From an uncultured Pelagibacteraceae bacterium (GTDB taxonomy: Bacteria; Pseudomonadota; Alphaproteobacteria; Pelagibacterales; Pelagibacteraceae), in assembly GCA_902560075.1 (NCBI GenBank), contig CACEKE010000004.1, positions 41,001 through 105,000 of the forward strand: a DNA stretch of 64,000 bases, given 5' to 3'. The notes under the pieces were generated by a model, which saw only the letters and a list, made by a program, of their open reading frames with translations, was not told the DNA's origin and ran no database searches. Below are positions 40,586 through 49,814 of the stretch, piece after piece. Position 1 is the first letter of the stretch. Every line of letters starts with the position of its first letter. A program made the position numbers and the translations under genes.

Positions 40586-41752
40586 ATGAGTTATTTAGCC
40601 AAAACATACAATAGAAAAAATATTGCTTTTAAATATGGAAAAGGAAGCTATCTCTATGCAACAAATGGAAAAAAATATCTCGATTTTGTGAGCGGTATAG
40701 CTGTAAATTCTTTAGGCCATTCTCACCCAAAATTAGTAGATGCTCTTAAAAAACAATCAAAAAAACTTTGGCATGTTTCTAATGCATTTCAAATTCCAGA
40801 GGGAGAGAAGTTAGCCAAAAAACTTTGTAAAAAAACATTTGCTCATTCTGTAATATTTCAGAATAGTGGAGCTGAGGCTACTGAGGCTGCCATCAAAGTT
40901 GCTAGAAGATATTTTTACTCTATTGGTAAACCAAAAAAAAATCAAATTTTATGTGTAAAAAATTCTTTTCATGGCAGAACAATTGCTGCAATTTTTGCAA
41001 GTGGATCAAAAAAAATGACAGAAGGATTTGGTCCAAAACTACCTGGTTTTAATACATTTATATTTGGAAATCATGAGGCTTTAAAAAAAAAAATTAATAA
41101 AAATACAGCCGCAATTATGGTTGAGCCAATTATGGGGGAAGGTGGTATTAAAGAAATTCCTGACTGGTGTCTCAAGGAATTAAGAAAGTTATGTGATAAG
41201 AAAAAAATATTATTAATTCTTGATGAAGTACAGTGTGGAATTTCTCGATCTGGTGATTTTTTTGCTTTTGAAAAATCTAAAATAAAACCTGATATTGTTC
41301 CAATTGCAAAGGGAATTGGAGGCGGATTTCCAATTGGTGCAGTTTTAATGAATAAAAAAGTTGCTTCAGGCATGACACCAGGTACTCATGGATCTACTTT
41401 TGGAGGAAATCCTTTGGCTATGGTTGTTGGAAATGCTGTAATGGACATAGTGTCTAACAGAAAGTTTTTAAACAATGTGAAAAATTTATCAAAATATTTT
41501 TTATCAAAACTAAATAAATTAAAAGATAGATACCCAAATATTATAAGAGAAATCAGAGGCAGAGGTTTATTGATTGGTTTACAACTTCAAAAAGATCAGT
41601 CAAAGTTTATAGAGAAATTAATGGATAATGGATTGTTAACTATTAGAGCGTCAGAAAATGTAATTCGAATTTTACCTCCTTTAAATGTTAAAAAAACAGA
41701 ATTAAATCGAGCATTAAAAATTATAAACAATGTATGTAAAAATTTTAGCTAA
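40586..41752 (+). CDS. argD: Acetylornithine aminotransferase
   Basis: ArgD transaminates N-acetylglutamate semialdehyde with PLP. The 388-residue class III aminotransferase has FQNSGAEATEAAIKVARR, the LILDEVQCGISRSG motif and the PLP lysine region PIAKGIGGGFPIGA. It may also act in lysine synthesis as DapC, as many ArgD enzymes do, since no separate dapC is seen here. argF follows immediately. Confidence 0.95.
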   Translation: MSYLAKTYNRKNIAFKYGKGSYLYATNGKKYLDFVSGIAVNSLGHSHPKLVDALKKQSKKLWHVSNAFQIPEGEKLAKKLCKKTFAHSVIFQNSGAEATEAAIKVARRYFYSIGKPKKNQILCVKNSFHGRTIAAIFASGSKKMTEGFGPKLPGFNTFIFGNHEALKKKINKNTAAIMVEPIMGEGGIKEIPDWCLKELRKLCDKKKILLILDEVQCGISRSGDFFAFEKSKIKPDIVPIAKGIGGGFPIGAVLMNKKVASGMTPGTHGSTFGGNPLAMVVGNAVMDIVSNRKFLNNVKNLSKYFLSKLNKLKDRYPNIIREIRGRGLLIGLQLQKDQSKFIEKLMDNGLLTIRASENVIRILPPLNVKKTELNRALKIINNVCKNFS

Positions 41753-42682
41753 ATGAAACATTTTATAAATTTACAAGATATTCCAGCAAAAGATCTGAGA
41801 AAAATTTTAATTGATGCAAAAAAAAGAAAGACTCTTAGAAAAAGATTAAACAATCTAGACGTGGACCCAGGATCGCCATTAAAAGGAAATTTATTAATTC
41901 AAATGTTTGAAAAGTCTAGTCTACGAACAAGATTAAGTTTTTATCTAGCAATTAAGCAATTAGGCGGTAGTACTTTAACTTTAAGACCAGATGAATTACA
42001 CTTAGCAAAAGGAGGAGAAAGTATAGCCGATACCGCAAAAATTTTGTCAAATTTTGGAAATGCTTTTATGCTTAGAACAGATAATGAAACAAAATTAAAT
42101 GAATTCAAAAAATATTTGTCAATTCCTATTATAAATGGGTTAAGTCCGTCGTCCCATCCAACTCAAATTTTATCTGATATTTTTACTGTTGAAGAAATAA
42201 AAAAAAGAAAAATATCGAAATTAAATATATCTTGGATCGGAGACTCCAATAATGTATTAAATTCTTTGATTGCGGCGTCAATAAAATTTTCATTTAAGCT
42301 AAAAATTGGTTGTCCAAAAAATTACCAACCGAACAAAAATATTATGAAATACATAAAAAGAAATATGAGTAAAGTTCATATTTATAATGATCCAAAAAAA
42401 GCAGCTAAAGATGCTGACGTAATTTTTTCAGATAAAGTAATATCAATGAATGATAAGGTTAATAAAAAAAAAAAGTTAAAACATTTTAAAAAATTTAAAA
42501 TTGATAAAAAACTCTTAAGTTTTGCTAAAAAAGATTGCGTTTTTTTGCACTGCTTGCCAAGGGGAAAAGAGGTAGATGAGGAGATATTCTCTAGTCGTAA
42601 GTCAAAAGTTTGGCAACAAGCACAAAATAGAATACATGTTCAAAAGTCTATATTGCTATATTGTCTTAATAAATTAAGGTAG
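41753..42682 (+). CDS. argF: Ornithine carbamoyltransferase
   Basis: ArgF makes citrulline from ornithine and carbamoyl phosphate. The 309-residue protein has the carbamoyl-phosphate site as FEKSSLRTRLSF (usual STRTR is SLRTR), the second site as SSHPTQILSD (usual HPCQ), and the catalytic HCLPRG loop. Despite these substitutions overall length and order match the family, and adjacency to argD supports the call. Its end overlaps the opposing cytochrome gene by 9 bases. Confidence 0.92.
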   Translation: MKHFINLQDIPAKDLRKILIDAKKRKTLRKRLNNLDVDPGSPLKGNLLIQMFEKSSLRTRLSFYLAIKQLGGSTLTLRPDELHLAKGGESIADTAKILSNFGNAFMLRTDNETKLNEFKKYLSIPIINGLSPSSHPTQILSDIFTVEEIKKRKISKLNISWIGDSNNVLNSLIAASIKFSFKLKIGCPKNYQPNKNIMKYIKRNMSKVHIYNDPKKAAKDADVIFSDKVISMNDKVNKKKKLKHFKKFKIDKKLLSFAKKDCVFLHCLPRGKEVDEEIFSSRKSKVWQQAQNRIHVQKSILLYCLNKLR

Positions 42683-43189
42683 CGGTAATGGTTGATCTGA
42701 ACTTTCGTTCATATACAAAATAACGCTTGATCTATCTTTTTCATCTTTTAATCCTGCAAAACCCATTTTATTTCCTTTTATCCATGTTGCGGGTTTAAGA
42801 AGGAATCCATTTAGCTCTGCAAATGACCATGTCTTTCCATGATTTATCAAAGCTTTAGAATAATTATAATCAGATAACTCTCCTGATTTTCTCTGCATTA
42901 CTGACCAAAGTGCTGGACCTATTTTGTTTTTTCCACCTTGCTTAATACTATGACAGGCTGCACATTTTTTAAAAACTTTTTTTCCATGTTCTACATCACC
43001 AAGTGAAACAAAAGATGCTAAATCAAACACTTTTTCTGATGTAGCTGCCTTTTCTTTTTCGATTACTTCAACTTTATATGCAACGACATTTTCATCTGTT
43101 TTGAATATAAAATTACTCAATTTAGCAATCCCAAATACGACCAAAACTACCAAAAATATTGAAGTGATTATTTTTTGAAATTCATACAT
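42674..43189 (-). CDS. Membrane-anchored class I cytochrome c
   Basis: This 171-residue protein has an N-terminal signal anchor (about residues 7-27), a short linker, and a cytochrome c domain: haem motif CAACH (76-80), SIKQGGKNKIGPALW, and a Met ligand in KGNKMGFAGL. It resembles CycM-type cytochromes that shuttle electrons from complex III to the terminal oxidase in alphaproteobacteria. It lies alone, opposing argF and divergent from kdsB. Confidence 0.9.
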   Translation of the reverse strand: MYEFQKIITSIFLVVLVVFGIAKLSNFIFKTDENVVAYKVEVIEKEKAATSEKVFDLASFVSLGDVEHGKKVFKKCAACHSIKQGGKNKIGPALWSVMQRKSGELSDYNYSKALINHGKTWSFAELNGFLLKPATWIKGNKMGFAGLKDEKDRSSVILYMNESSDQPLPLP

Positions 43190-43253
43190 ATTAATATAAT
43201 AATTCGTATAACATTAATTTTGTCAAAAAAACAAAATTTTTAATATTTTTTTT

Positions 43254-43270
43254 TGCGTCTGAAAGACGCA
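43254..43270. promoter_or_regulatory. Perfect hairpin upstream of kdsB
   Basis: TGCGTCT-GAA-AGACGCA is a 7-bp perfect stem with a 3-base loop in otherwise almost pure A/T DNA, ending 15 bases before the kdsB start codon. A T run precedes it on the plus strand. It would sit at the ribosome-binding region of the kdsB mRNA, or act as an operator between the divergent cytochrome and kdsB genes. Confidence 0.5.
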
Positions 43271-43285
43271 TAATTATAAAACAAT

Positions 43286-44038
43286 ATGCCAAAAGTAGTT
43301 ATTTTAATACCTTCAAGATACTCAGCAAGTAGATTGCCTGGAAAACCTCTCTTAAAGGTAAAAGGTATTCCATTGATAGCTCACGTTTACAAAAAAGCTA
43401 AAGAAACTAAAATAAGACAAGTTTATGTGGTCACAGGTGACATAAAAATATTAAAAGCCTTAAAAAAATTTAAAAATAATTGCATTATAACAAAAAATAA
43501 GCATAGAACAGGCACTGATAGAATTTATGAAGGGGCAAAGAGGTTAAAGTTAAATAATGATGACTATGTGGTAAATCTTCAAGGTGATGAGCCTTTAATT
43601 TCAGTTAAAGATATAAATAGACTTATTAAAGTAACAACTAGGAAAAAATTAAAAATTGGAACTTTAGCATGTCAAATTAATGATAATAAAACAAGAAAAA
43701 AATTTAATGACAAAAATATAGTAAAAGTTAAAACCTACAAAAAAATAAATAATAAAACATTCTCAGAGGCAAAGAATTTTTTTAGAATTTCAAAAAAAGA
43801 TAACAATAAATATTGTTACCAACACATAGGAATTTATATATATAAATTTGAGATACTTAAGTTATTTGTCTCACTAAAACAAACTTTACGAGAAAAAAAA
43901 TTAAAACTTGAACAATTAAGGGCTTTAGATAATCAAATTCCAATACATGTTGTCTTAGCCGAGACAAAACCAATGGGCATAGATACAAAGGCTGATTTTG
44001 TAAAATTTAAAAAAATATTGGAAAGAAATAATTTTTAG
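43286..44038 (+). CDS. kdsB: 3-deoxy-manno-octulosonate cytidylyltransferase
   Basis: KdsB activates KDO as CMP-KDO for LPS inner core synthesis. The 250-residue protein has IPSRYSASRLPGKPL at the nucleotide-binding start, the metal-binding VNLQGDEPLI, and GTDRIYEGAK. The C-terminal QHIGIYIYKFEIL segment is typical. It is followed 13 bases later by pheA, the usual alphaproteobacterial arrangement, and preceded by a strong short hairpin. Confidence 0.95.
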   Translation: MPKVVILIPSRYSASRLPGKPLLKVKGIPLIAHVYKKAKETKIRQVYVVTGDIKILKALKKFKNNCIITKNKHRTGTDRIYEGAKRLKLNNDDYVVNLQGDEPLISVKDINRLIKVTTRKKLKIGTLACQINDNKTRKKFNDKNIVKVKTYKKINNKTFSEAKNFFRISKKDNNKYCYQHIGIYIYKFEILKLFVSLKQTLREKKLKLEQLRALDNQIPIHVVLAETKPMGIDTKADFVKFKKILERNNF

Positions 44039-44051
44039 AATATAAGATGCT

Positions 44052-44885
44052 ATGAAATTTGCTTACCAAGGAATTCCGGGATCATACAGTGAAAGTTGTA
44101 TAAAAGAAAATTATCCAGATTGTGAAAAAACTATATCTTGCAGAACCTTTCAGGATGCCTTTGAACTAGCAAAAAATAATAATAATGTAAAAGCTTTGGT
44201 TCCAGAGCAAAATCAATTGATTGGCTCAATAAATATTGAAACACTTATATTAAAATACAGACTTAATATTGTTGCAGAACATTTTTTTAAAATTAATCAC
44301 AGTCTTCTAGGTATCCCTGGCACACAATTAAAAGATATTAAAAACGTTTATTCGCATACAGCAGCACTAAGCCAAACTAATTCATTTATAAGAGAAAATA
44401 ATTTTACTGAAAATGTTATGGCAGATACCGCTGGAAGTGCAGCTTATGTTGCTAAACAAAATGATAAGTCTAAAGCTGCTATAGCATCCTTGCACAGTGC
44501 AGAAATATATGGATTAGAGGTTATAAGCTCAAAAATTCAAGATGAGGATGAAAATTATACAAGATTTTTAGTTTTTCAAAAAGATGTTACTCAACCAAAT
44601 TTTAGTGAAAAAGAAAAATATATTACTTCATTTTTGTTCAAATTAAAAAATAAGCCATCTGCACTCTTTCAATCTTTAACTGGAATGAGTTTAAGGCAAG
44701 TTGATATGACTAAATTACAATCTTTCCCAGAAAAAGGAACTTTTTCATCATATTTCTTTTTTTGTGAGGTTCAGGGTCATATTGTTGAAGAAAAAATTTC
44801 AGGTGCTTTGAGTGACTTAGAATTGCATTGTTCCGAGTTTCAATTGTTAGGTGTGTTTAAACAATCATCTTTTAGAAATAGGTGA
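44052..44885 (+). CDS. pheA: Prephenate dehydratase
   Basis: This monofunctional 277-residue enzyme converts prephenate to phenylpyruvate. It has YQGIPGSYSE at the start, the SHTAALSQTN and ADTAGSAAYVA segments, the catalytic DENYTRFLVF stretch (Thr-Arg-Phe), and a C-terminal ACT domain with KPSALFQSLTG and the ESRP-like region altered to KLQSFP. No chorismate mutase domain is fused. It is probably phenylalanine-inhibited, as ACT versions generally are. Confidence 0.94.
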   Translation: MKFAYQGIPGSYSESCIKENYPDCEKTISCRTFQDAFELAKNNNNVKALVPEQNQLIGSINIETLILKYRLNIVAEHFFKINHSLLGIPGTQLKDIKNVYSHTAALSQTNSFIRENNFTENVMADTAGSAAYVAKQNDKSKAAIASLHSAEIYGLEVISSKIQDEDENYTRFLVFQKDVTQPNFSEKEKYITSFLFKLKNKPSALFQSLTGMSLRQVDMTKLQSFPEKGTFSSYFFFCEVQGHIVEEKISGALSDLELHCSEFQLLGVFKQSSFRNR

Positions 44886-44922
44886 AATATTATAAATTAT
44901 TTTTTATTAAAATAATTACTGA

Positions 44923-44928
44923 TATAAT
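44923..44928 (+). promoter_or_regulatory. -10 box of the SRP RNA promoter
   Basis: A perfect TATAAT lies at 44923-44928, six bases before the first base of the predicted SRP RNA at 44935, the ideal distance for initiation. The -35 position falls in a T-rich stretch (about 44900-44905) with no good consensus. Confidence 0.6.
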
Positions 44929-44934
44929 ATTTAT

Positions 44935-45018
44935 GGGTCAATCAGGTGGATATACGGTCAATCCTGCCAGGTTCGAAAGAAAGCAACAGTAACCAGTATT
45001 TTTCAGGTTGATTGGCCC
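44935..45018 (+). ncRNA. ffs: Small bacterial signal recognition particle RNA (4.5S)
   Basis: The RNA ends pair (GGGTCAATC with GATTGGCCC), and the centre holds the conserved domain IV: CCAGGTTCGAAAGAAAGCAACAG then TAACC, with a GAAA-type tetraloop in place of GGAA and the asymmetric loop that binds Ffh. It is about 84 bases, a normal small SRP RNA. It lies directly upstream of dnaX, as in many bacteria, ending 9 bases before the dnaX start codon. Confidence 0.9.
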
Positions 45019-45027
45019 TGATAATTT

Positions 45028-46665
45028 ATGAATGAATCAAAAGTTTTAGCTTTGAAATACCGACCTAAAAAATTAAATGATTTGATAGGTCAAGACATTG
45101 TAGCAAAAACCATATTTAACTCTATTAAAAATCAAAAAATCCCAAATGCTTATTTGTTTCACGGAATACGAGGAACAGGTAAAACATCAATTGCTCGTAT
45201 TATTGCAAAAAGTCTTAATTGCGAAAATGGAATAGAAAAATTATGTGAGAAAAATTTTTGTAGCAATTGTGAAGCTATTTCAAATTCAAATCATTTAGAT
45301 GTTATAGAGCAAGATTGTGCAACAGCAACCGGAATAGATTCTGTCAGAGATTTAATTGAATTTTGCCGATATCCACCAACACAAGGCAAATTTAAGGTAT
45401 TAATACTAGATGAGATACAGGCAATGTCTAAGGCAGGTGCACAGTCCTTATTAAAAATATTGGAGGAACCACCTAAATATGTTCGATTTATATTTTGTAC
45501 AACCGAAATTAAAAAAATTTTAGTAACTTTACTATCTAGATGTTCTAGGTTTGATTTAAAAAGAGTTAGATCAAATATTATGTTCGATCATATCAAAAAA
45601 ATAACTATGATTGAAAAAGGAAAGATATCGGATGAAGCTTTACAATTAATATGTAAGTGTTCCGAGGGTAGTGTTAGAGATGCGTTGTCATTACTCGACA
45701 GAGCTCTAATGAACTCAAGTGAAGAAGTTATGAATTTAAATTCGGCTCAAAAAATTTTTGGTCATTTTGATAAAACTCTTATAATAGAATTATTAGAAAA
45801 TATATTAAATGGTGATGAAAAAAAAGCATTAGAATTATATAAATTAATTTATGACGTTGGAATTGAACCGAATATATTTCTCAATGATTTCTTAGAAATA
45901 ATTTACTATTTAAAAAATATAGATTTTATAAATTTGGAAGGTAATAGCTTTGATTTGAACGACAAAGAATATAAAAAATTAAAAGATCTAAGTTCTAAAA
46001 TTGATAATAAAACAGCTCTTTTATTTTGGCAATTTACAGTAAAAACTTTAGAAGAAATAAATCTTGTATCTAGCCAACATATTGCAATTGAGATGTTTAT
46101 AATCAGATTGTTATATTTAAAAGAAATTAGGAATACTAACAATAAGGATAGTCTTAAGAGTGATAAATTTGAGAAGGAACAAAGTTTTAACTTAAAAAAA
46201 CCTATTGAAAATAAAAATAATAATGAACTAATTAATCAATTAAAAAACATCTCTCAAAGTGAAGAACCTCAAGTCAATATAGATAATAAAAAAATTGAAG
46301 ATATAAATTCGTTTAATGATTTAATTAAGGTCTGTGCTAAAAAAAAGGAGATGAGTTTAAAATTTGAATTAGAAACAAACGTAAATTTAGTAAGTTTTGA
46401 AAAAAATAGAATTGAAATATCCTTCAACGAAAATCTAAAAAAAGATTTTGTAAAACTTCTCTCTGCAAAATTGTATGAATGGACTAATAGTAGATGGATT
46501 ATTATGTTTTCTAAAAATATAGGTGAAAAATCTATTAAAGAAAATAAAGAAACTGCTAAAAAAAATGAAATAGATGATTTTAAAAAAACAAAAGAATATG
46601 AAAAAATTCAAAGTGTATTTAAAGACTCAAAACTAACAAATGTAGAAAAAGATAATAATGAATGA
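45028..46665 (+). CDS. dnaX: DNA polymerase III subunits gamma/tau
   Basis: DnaX is the clamp-loader ATPase. The 545-residue protein has Walker A HGIRGTGKTS, a four-cysteine zinc module (about C70-C84, with CEKNFCSNC), Walker B LILDEIQAMS and sensor 1 IFCTTEIKKI, then a Lys/Asn-rich linker and a tau-like C-terminal domain. There is no obvious Shine-Dalgarno site; the start lies 9 bases after SRP RNA. It overlaps ybaB by 8 bases in the standard dnaX-ybaB-recR operon. Confidence 0.96.
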   Translation: MNESKVLALKYRPKKLNDLIGQDIVAKTIFNSIKNQKIPNAYLFHGIRGTGKTSIARIIAKSLNCENGIEKLCEKNFCSNCEAISNSNHLDVIEQDCATATGIDSVRDLIEFCRYPPTQGKFKVLILDEIQAMSKAGAQSLLKILEEPPKYVRFIFCTTEIKKILVTLLSRCSRFDLKRVRSNIMFDHIKKITMIEKGKISDEALQLICKCSEGSVRDALSLLDRALMNSSEEVMNLNSAQKIFGHFDKTLIIELLENILNGDEKKALELYKLIYDVGIEPNIFLNDFLEIIYYLKNIDFINLEGNSFDLNDKEYKKLKDLSSKIDNKTALLFWQFTVKTLEEINLVSSQHIAIEMFIIRLLYLKEIRNTNNKDSLKSDKFEKEQSFNLKKPIENKNNNELINQLKNISQSEEPQVNIDNKKIEDINSFNDLIKVCAKKKEMSLKFELETNVNLVSFEKNRIEISFNENLKKDFVKLLSAKLYEWTNSRWIIMFSKNIGEKSIKENKETAKKNEIDDFKKTKEYEKIQSVFKDSKLTNVEKDNNE

Positions 46666-46975
46666 TTTCAGTAAAATTTTAAATAAAGCAAAAGAATTAG
46701 AAACTAATATGAAAGAGAGCAGAGAGAAAATTAAGAAAATTACTGCCGAAGGAGTTTCTGGAGGTGGAAATGTTAAAATTACACTTAATGGTGATAATGA
46801 AATCGTTGAAATCAAAATTTCAAAAGAAATTTATAATGAAAATTTAAATATTCTTGAGGATCTTATAAAAGCAGCACATAATAATGCTAAAGCTTCTTTA
46901 AAAAGTAAAACAGAGGAAGAAATATCTAAATTAACAGGTGGCCTTGGAATACCTGGTTTTAAATGGCCAATTTAA
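46658..46975 (+). CDS. ybaB: YbaB/EbfC nucleoid-associated protein
   Basis: This 105-residue DNA-binding protein has the family layout: an N-terminal helix with charged repeats (NKAKELETNMKESREKI), the GGGNVKITLNGDNEI strands, a central LLEDLIKAAHNNA-like helix, and a C-terminal GGLGIPGFKWPI. The dimer coats DNA and can affect recombination and transcription. It sits between dnaX and recR as usual. Confidence 0.94.
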   Translation: MNDFSKILNKAKELETNMKESREKIKKITAEGVSGGGNVKITLNGDNEIVEIKISKEIYNENLNILEDLIKAAHNNAKASLKSKTEEEISKLTGGLGIPGFKWPI

Positions 46976-46976
46976 G

Positions 46977-47579
46977 ATGGAGAATATTCCTGAAATTGAA
47001 GAGCTGATTAAACTAATTTCTAAATTACCAGGATTAGGACCTAAATCTGCCAGAAGAATAATTCTTAAACTTATTAATAATAAGGAGGATTTACATAAAC
47101 CAATGGTAAATTCTATGGCAAATGTGTTTAAAAATATTATCAGATGCAATAAATGTGGAAGCATAAAGTCAATAAATGCAGCCTGTCAGAATTGTGAGAA
47201 AAAAAATAATAAATCAAACAAAATTTGTATTGTTGAAACAATTTCTGATCAATGGTCAATTGAAAATTCAAATGTATTTGATGGTTATTTTCATATTTTA
47301 GGTGGAAATATTTCTTCTACAAGTAATAACAAAAAAGAATTTATGATAGAAAGTTTGATTGAGAGAATTAAACTTCTTGATATTGAAGAAGTGATTATAG
47401 CTACAAGTGTGACTGTTGATGGTCAAACTACAGCGTACTACATACAGGATAGTTTAAAAAGTTCTAATGTTAAAATATCTAAACTTGCACAAGGAATACC
47501 TATCGGAGGAGAATTGGAAAATCTTGACGATGGTACGTTAGTTTCTGCTTTCAAAAACAGAAAAAATATAAATATTTAA
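46977..47579 (+). CDS. recR: Recombination protein RecR
   Basis: RecR acts with RecO and RecF in single-strand gap repair. The 200-residue protein starts MENIPEIEELIKLISKLPG and shows the helix-hairpin-helix LPGLGPKSARRI, a four-cysteine zinc finger (CNKCG and CQNC) and a Toprim domain with CIVETISD and IEEVIIATSVTVDGQTT. An earlier ATG at 46938 would overlap ybaB and add an unrelated leader, so I use 46977. Its stop shares TTAA with glcB. Confidence 0.95.
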   Translation: MENIPEIEELIKLISKLPGLGPKSARRIILKLINNKEDLHKPMVNSMANVFKNIIRCNKCGSIKSINAACQNCEKKNNKSNKICIVETISDQWSIENSNVFDGYFHILGGNISSTSNNKKEFMIESLIERIKLLDIEEVIIATSVTVDGQTTAYYIQDSLKSSNVKISKLAQGIPIGGELENLDDGTLVSAFKNRKNINI

Positions 47580-49726
47580 TTTTTTTTAATTAATCTATTT
47601 AAATGTAAAAGAGGTTCAGTGTAACCAGAGGGTTGAGCTTTGCCTTGAAATATTAATTCACAAGCAGTTTTAAAAGCTATAGATTTATCGTAATTTGGAA
47701 ACATATTTTGATAATTCTTATCTTTAATATTTTGCTTATCGACAATTTTTGCCATCTTTTTCATGATTTCAAGTACCTGTTTTCTGCTACATATTCCATG
47801 ATGCAACCAATTAGCAATAAGTTGCGAGGATATTCTCAGAGTAGCTCTATCCTCCATTAAAAAAACACCATTAATGTCAGGAACTTTTGAACAACCTATG
47901 CCTTGGTCGATCCATCTAACAACGTAACCTAGTATGCTCTGAGCACAATTAGCAATTTCGTTCCTAATTTCTTCTATTTTCCATCTTTTTTCGTTAGCGT
48001 AAGGAATTTTAAGTAGATCTTTTTGTCTAATTTTTTTTCTTTTTTTTAATTCAAGTTGCTTCTTAAAAATATCGATTTCGTGGTAGTGTAAAGCGTGCAG
48101 AGCTGCAGCCGTAGGCGATGGAACCCATGCACAATTGGCTCCAGCATTTAGATGATTAATTTTTTCGATCATCATTTTATTCATATTATCTGGTTCCGCA
48201 AACATACCCTTGCCTATTTGTGCAATACCCATAAATCCACATTTTAAACCTATATCAACATTATTGTTTTCGTAAGCTTTAATCCAATCTGCATTTTTCA
48301 TATCTGCTTTTTTAATCATTGGTCCAAATTCCATTGAGGTATGTATCTCGTCACCAGTTCGATCTAAAAAACCTGTATTAATAAAAAAAACTCTATCTTT
48401 TAATTCTCTAATACATTCCTTTAGATTTAATGATGTTCGTCTTTCTTCATCCATAATCCCACATTTAATAGTATTTTTTTTCAATCTTAAAACCTTTTCA
48501 ACTTTTTCAAAAATCAAGTTAGTAAAAGAGCATTCCTCAGGACCATGTTGTTTTGGTTTAACTATCATTATAGACCCCGTTCTCGAATTTTTTTTTAGTT
48601 TAAGGTCGTGCATGGAGCATAATGATGTTACAAATGCATCTAGTATGCCCTCTGGAATTTCAGATCCATCTTTAAGTAGAATACATGGATTAGTCATTAA
48701 ATGACCAACGTTTCTATTCAGCAGAAGTGCCCTTCCGTGGAGTTTGGATAACGATCCATCTTTTTTTACAAATTTTCTATCTGGATTTAATTTTCTGATA
48801 TAAGTTTTACCTTTTTTTTCAAATTTAGATTTTAAATCACCTTTCATTAGCCCTAACCAATTTTTATAACCATTAATTTTATCTTCAGCATCAACTCCAG
48901 CGACAGAATCTTCGTGGTCACAAATAGTCGTTATAGCAGCCTCAACTATTATGTCTGATATTCCAGCCGGATCACTTTTGGCACTAAATGCTGATGGATT
49001 AATGATTATTTCAACATGTAAATTATTATTTTTTAAAATTATAGCAGACGGTTTCTCCTTAGCACCTCTATAACCTATAAATTTATCGGGTTCCTTTAAT
49101 TGATCTTTAAATTTGTAGGTATCTAAATATAAATCTTTGTTTATTATTTTGATTTCAGTTACATCTTTCCAGCTTTTTTTTGTCAAAGTAAAATATTTAT
49201 CCAAAAACTTTTTTGAATATTTAATTACCTCTAATCCTCTTTCAGGATCGTATCTTTCACTAGCAGATTCTTCAGTCTGTATGACGTCAGTTCCATACAA
49301 ACTATCATATAACGATTGATATCTAGCATTTACCGCATTTAAAGCGTATCTTGAGTTGCTGATAGGCACTACGAGTTGAGGCCCAGGTATATTTGAAATT
49401 TCCTCGTCTAAATTTTTTGTTTTAATTTTAAAATCGGGCCCTTCCTTTTTTAAATATCCAATCTTTTTTAAAAAAGTCTCATATCCGTCTAAATCAAAAG
49501 TATTTTTATTATTATTTAAATGCCATCTATCGATTTCCAATTGTAACTTTCTTCTATCATCTAATAATTTTTTGTTTATCGGAACTAAAATCTCTAAAGA
49601 GCTACTCAGACCTCTCCAAAATTGATTAGAAGATATTCCGCTATTAGGTAAAGCTTCATTATTTATGAAGTCATATAGATTTTTTGAAACTGATAGATTG
49701 CTTACTTTTAAATACTCCTCGGACAA
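47576..49726 (-). CDS. glcB: Malate synthase G
   Basis: GlcB condenses glyoxylate and acetyl-CoA to malate. The 716-residue protein opens with LYDFINNEALPNSGI, which fixes the start at TTG 49724-49726, preceded by AAAGG 8 bases upstream. Core motifs include GNRNVGHLM-like LLNRNVGHLMTNP, NTGFLDRTGDEIHTSMEFGP and GANCAWVPSPTAAALHA. P. ubique is reported to control this gene with a glycine riboswitch; only 88 bases separate this start from the divergent accA, with no riboswitch visible. Confidence 0.94.
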   Translation of the reverse strand: MSEEYLKVSNLSVSKNLYDFINNEALPNSGISSNQFWRGLSSSLEILVPINKKLLDDRRKLQLEIDRWHLNNNKNTFDLDGYETFLKKIGYLKKEGPDFKIKTKNLDEEISNIPGPQLVVPISNSRYALNAVNARYQSLYDSLYGTDVIQTEESASERYDPERGLEVIKYSKKFLDKYFTLTKKSWKDVTEIKIINKDLYLDTYKFKDQLKEPDKFIGYRGAKEKPSAIILKNNNLHVEIIINPSAFSAKSDPAGISDIIVEAAITTICDHEDSVAGVDAEDKINGYKNWLGLMKGDLKSKFEKKGKTYIRKLNPDRKFVKKDGSLSKLHGRALLLNRNVGHLMTNPCILLKDGSEIPEGILDAFVTSLCSMHDLKLKKNSRTGSIMIVKPKQHGPEECSFTNLIFEKVEKVLRLKKNTIKCGIMDEERRTSLNLKECIRELKDRVFFINTGFLDRTGDEIHTSMEFGPMIKKADMKNADWIKAYENNNVDIGLKCGFMGIAQIGKGMFAEPDNMNKMMIEKINHLNAGANCAWVPSPTAAALHALHYHEIDIFKKQLELKKRKKIRQKDLLKIPYANEKRWKIEEIRNEIANCAQSILGYVVRWIDQGIGCSKVPDINGVFLMEDRATLRISSQLIANWLHHGICSRKQVLEIMKKMAKIVDKQNIKDKNYQNMFPNYDKSIAFKTACELIFQGKAQPSGYTEPLLHLNRLIKKN

Positions 49727-49814
49727 ATTTTATACCTTTCTTCTTGTTCTTACTCAAAATAAAGATTTTATTGACATTTTATTGCCTTTTTTGATTATAA
49801 TAAACCATATTTTT

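Noticed and set aside
46938-46976. A longer recR start at 46938.
   Set aside because: It overlaps ybaB and adds 13 unrelated residues; MENIPEIEELI at 46977 is the normal RecR beginning.
49665-49814. A longer accA start at 49665.
   Set aside because: It adds 50 residues with no AccA similarity and overlaps the start of glcB; ATG 49815 gives the family N-terminus.
49727-49814. Possible glycine riboswitch between glcB and accA.
   Set aside because: No conserved aptamer core or tandem structure is visible, and the interval is too short for it.
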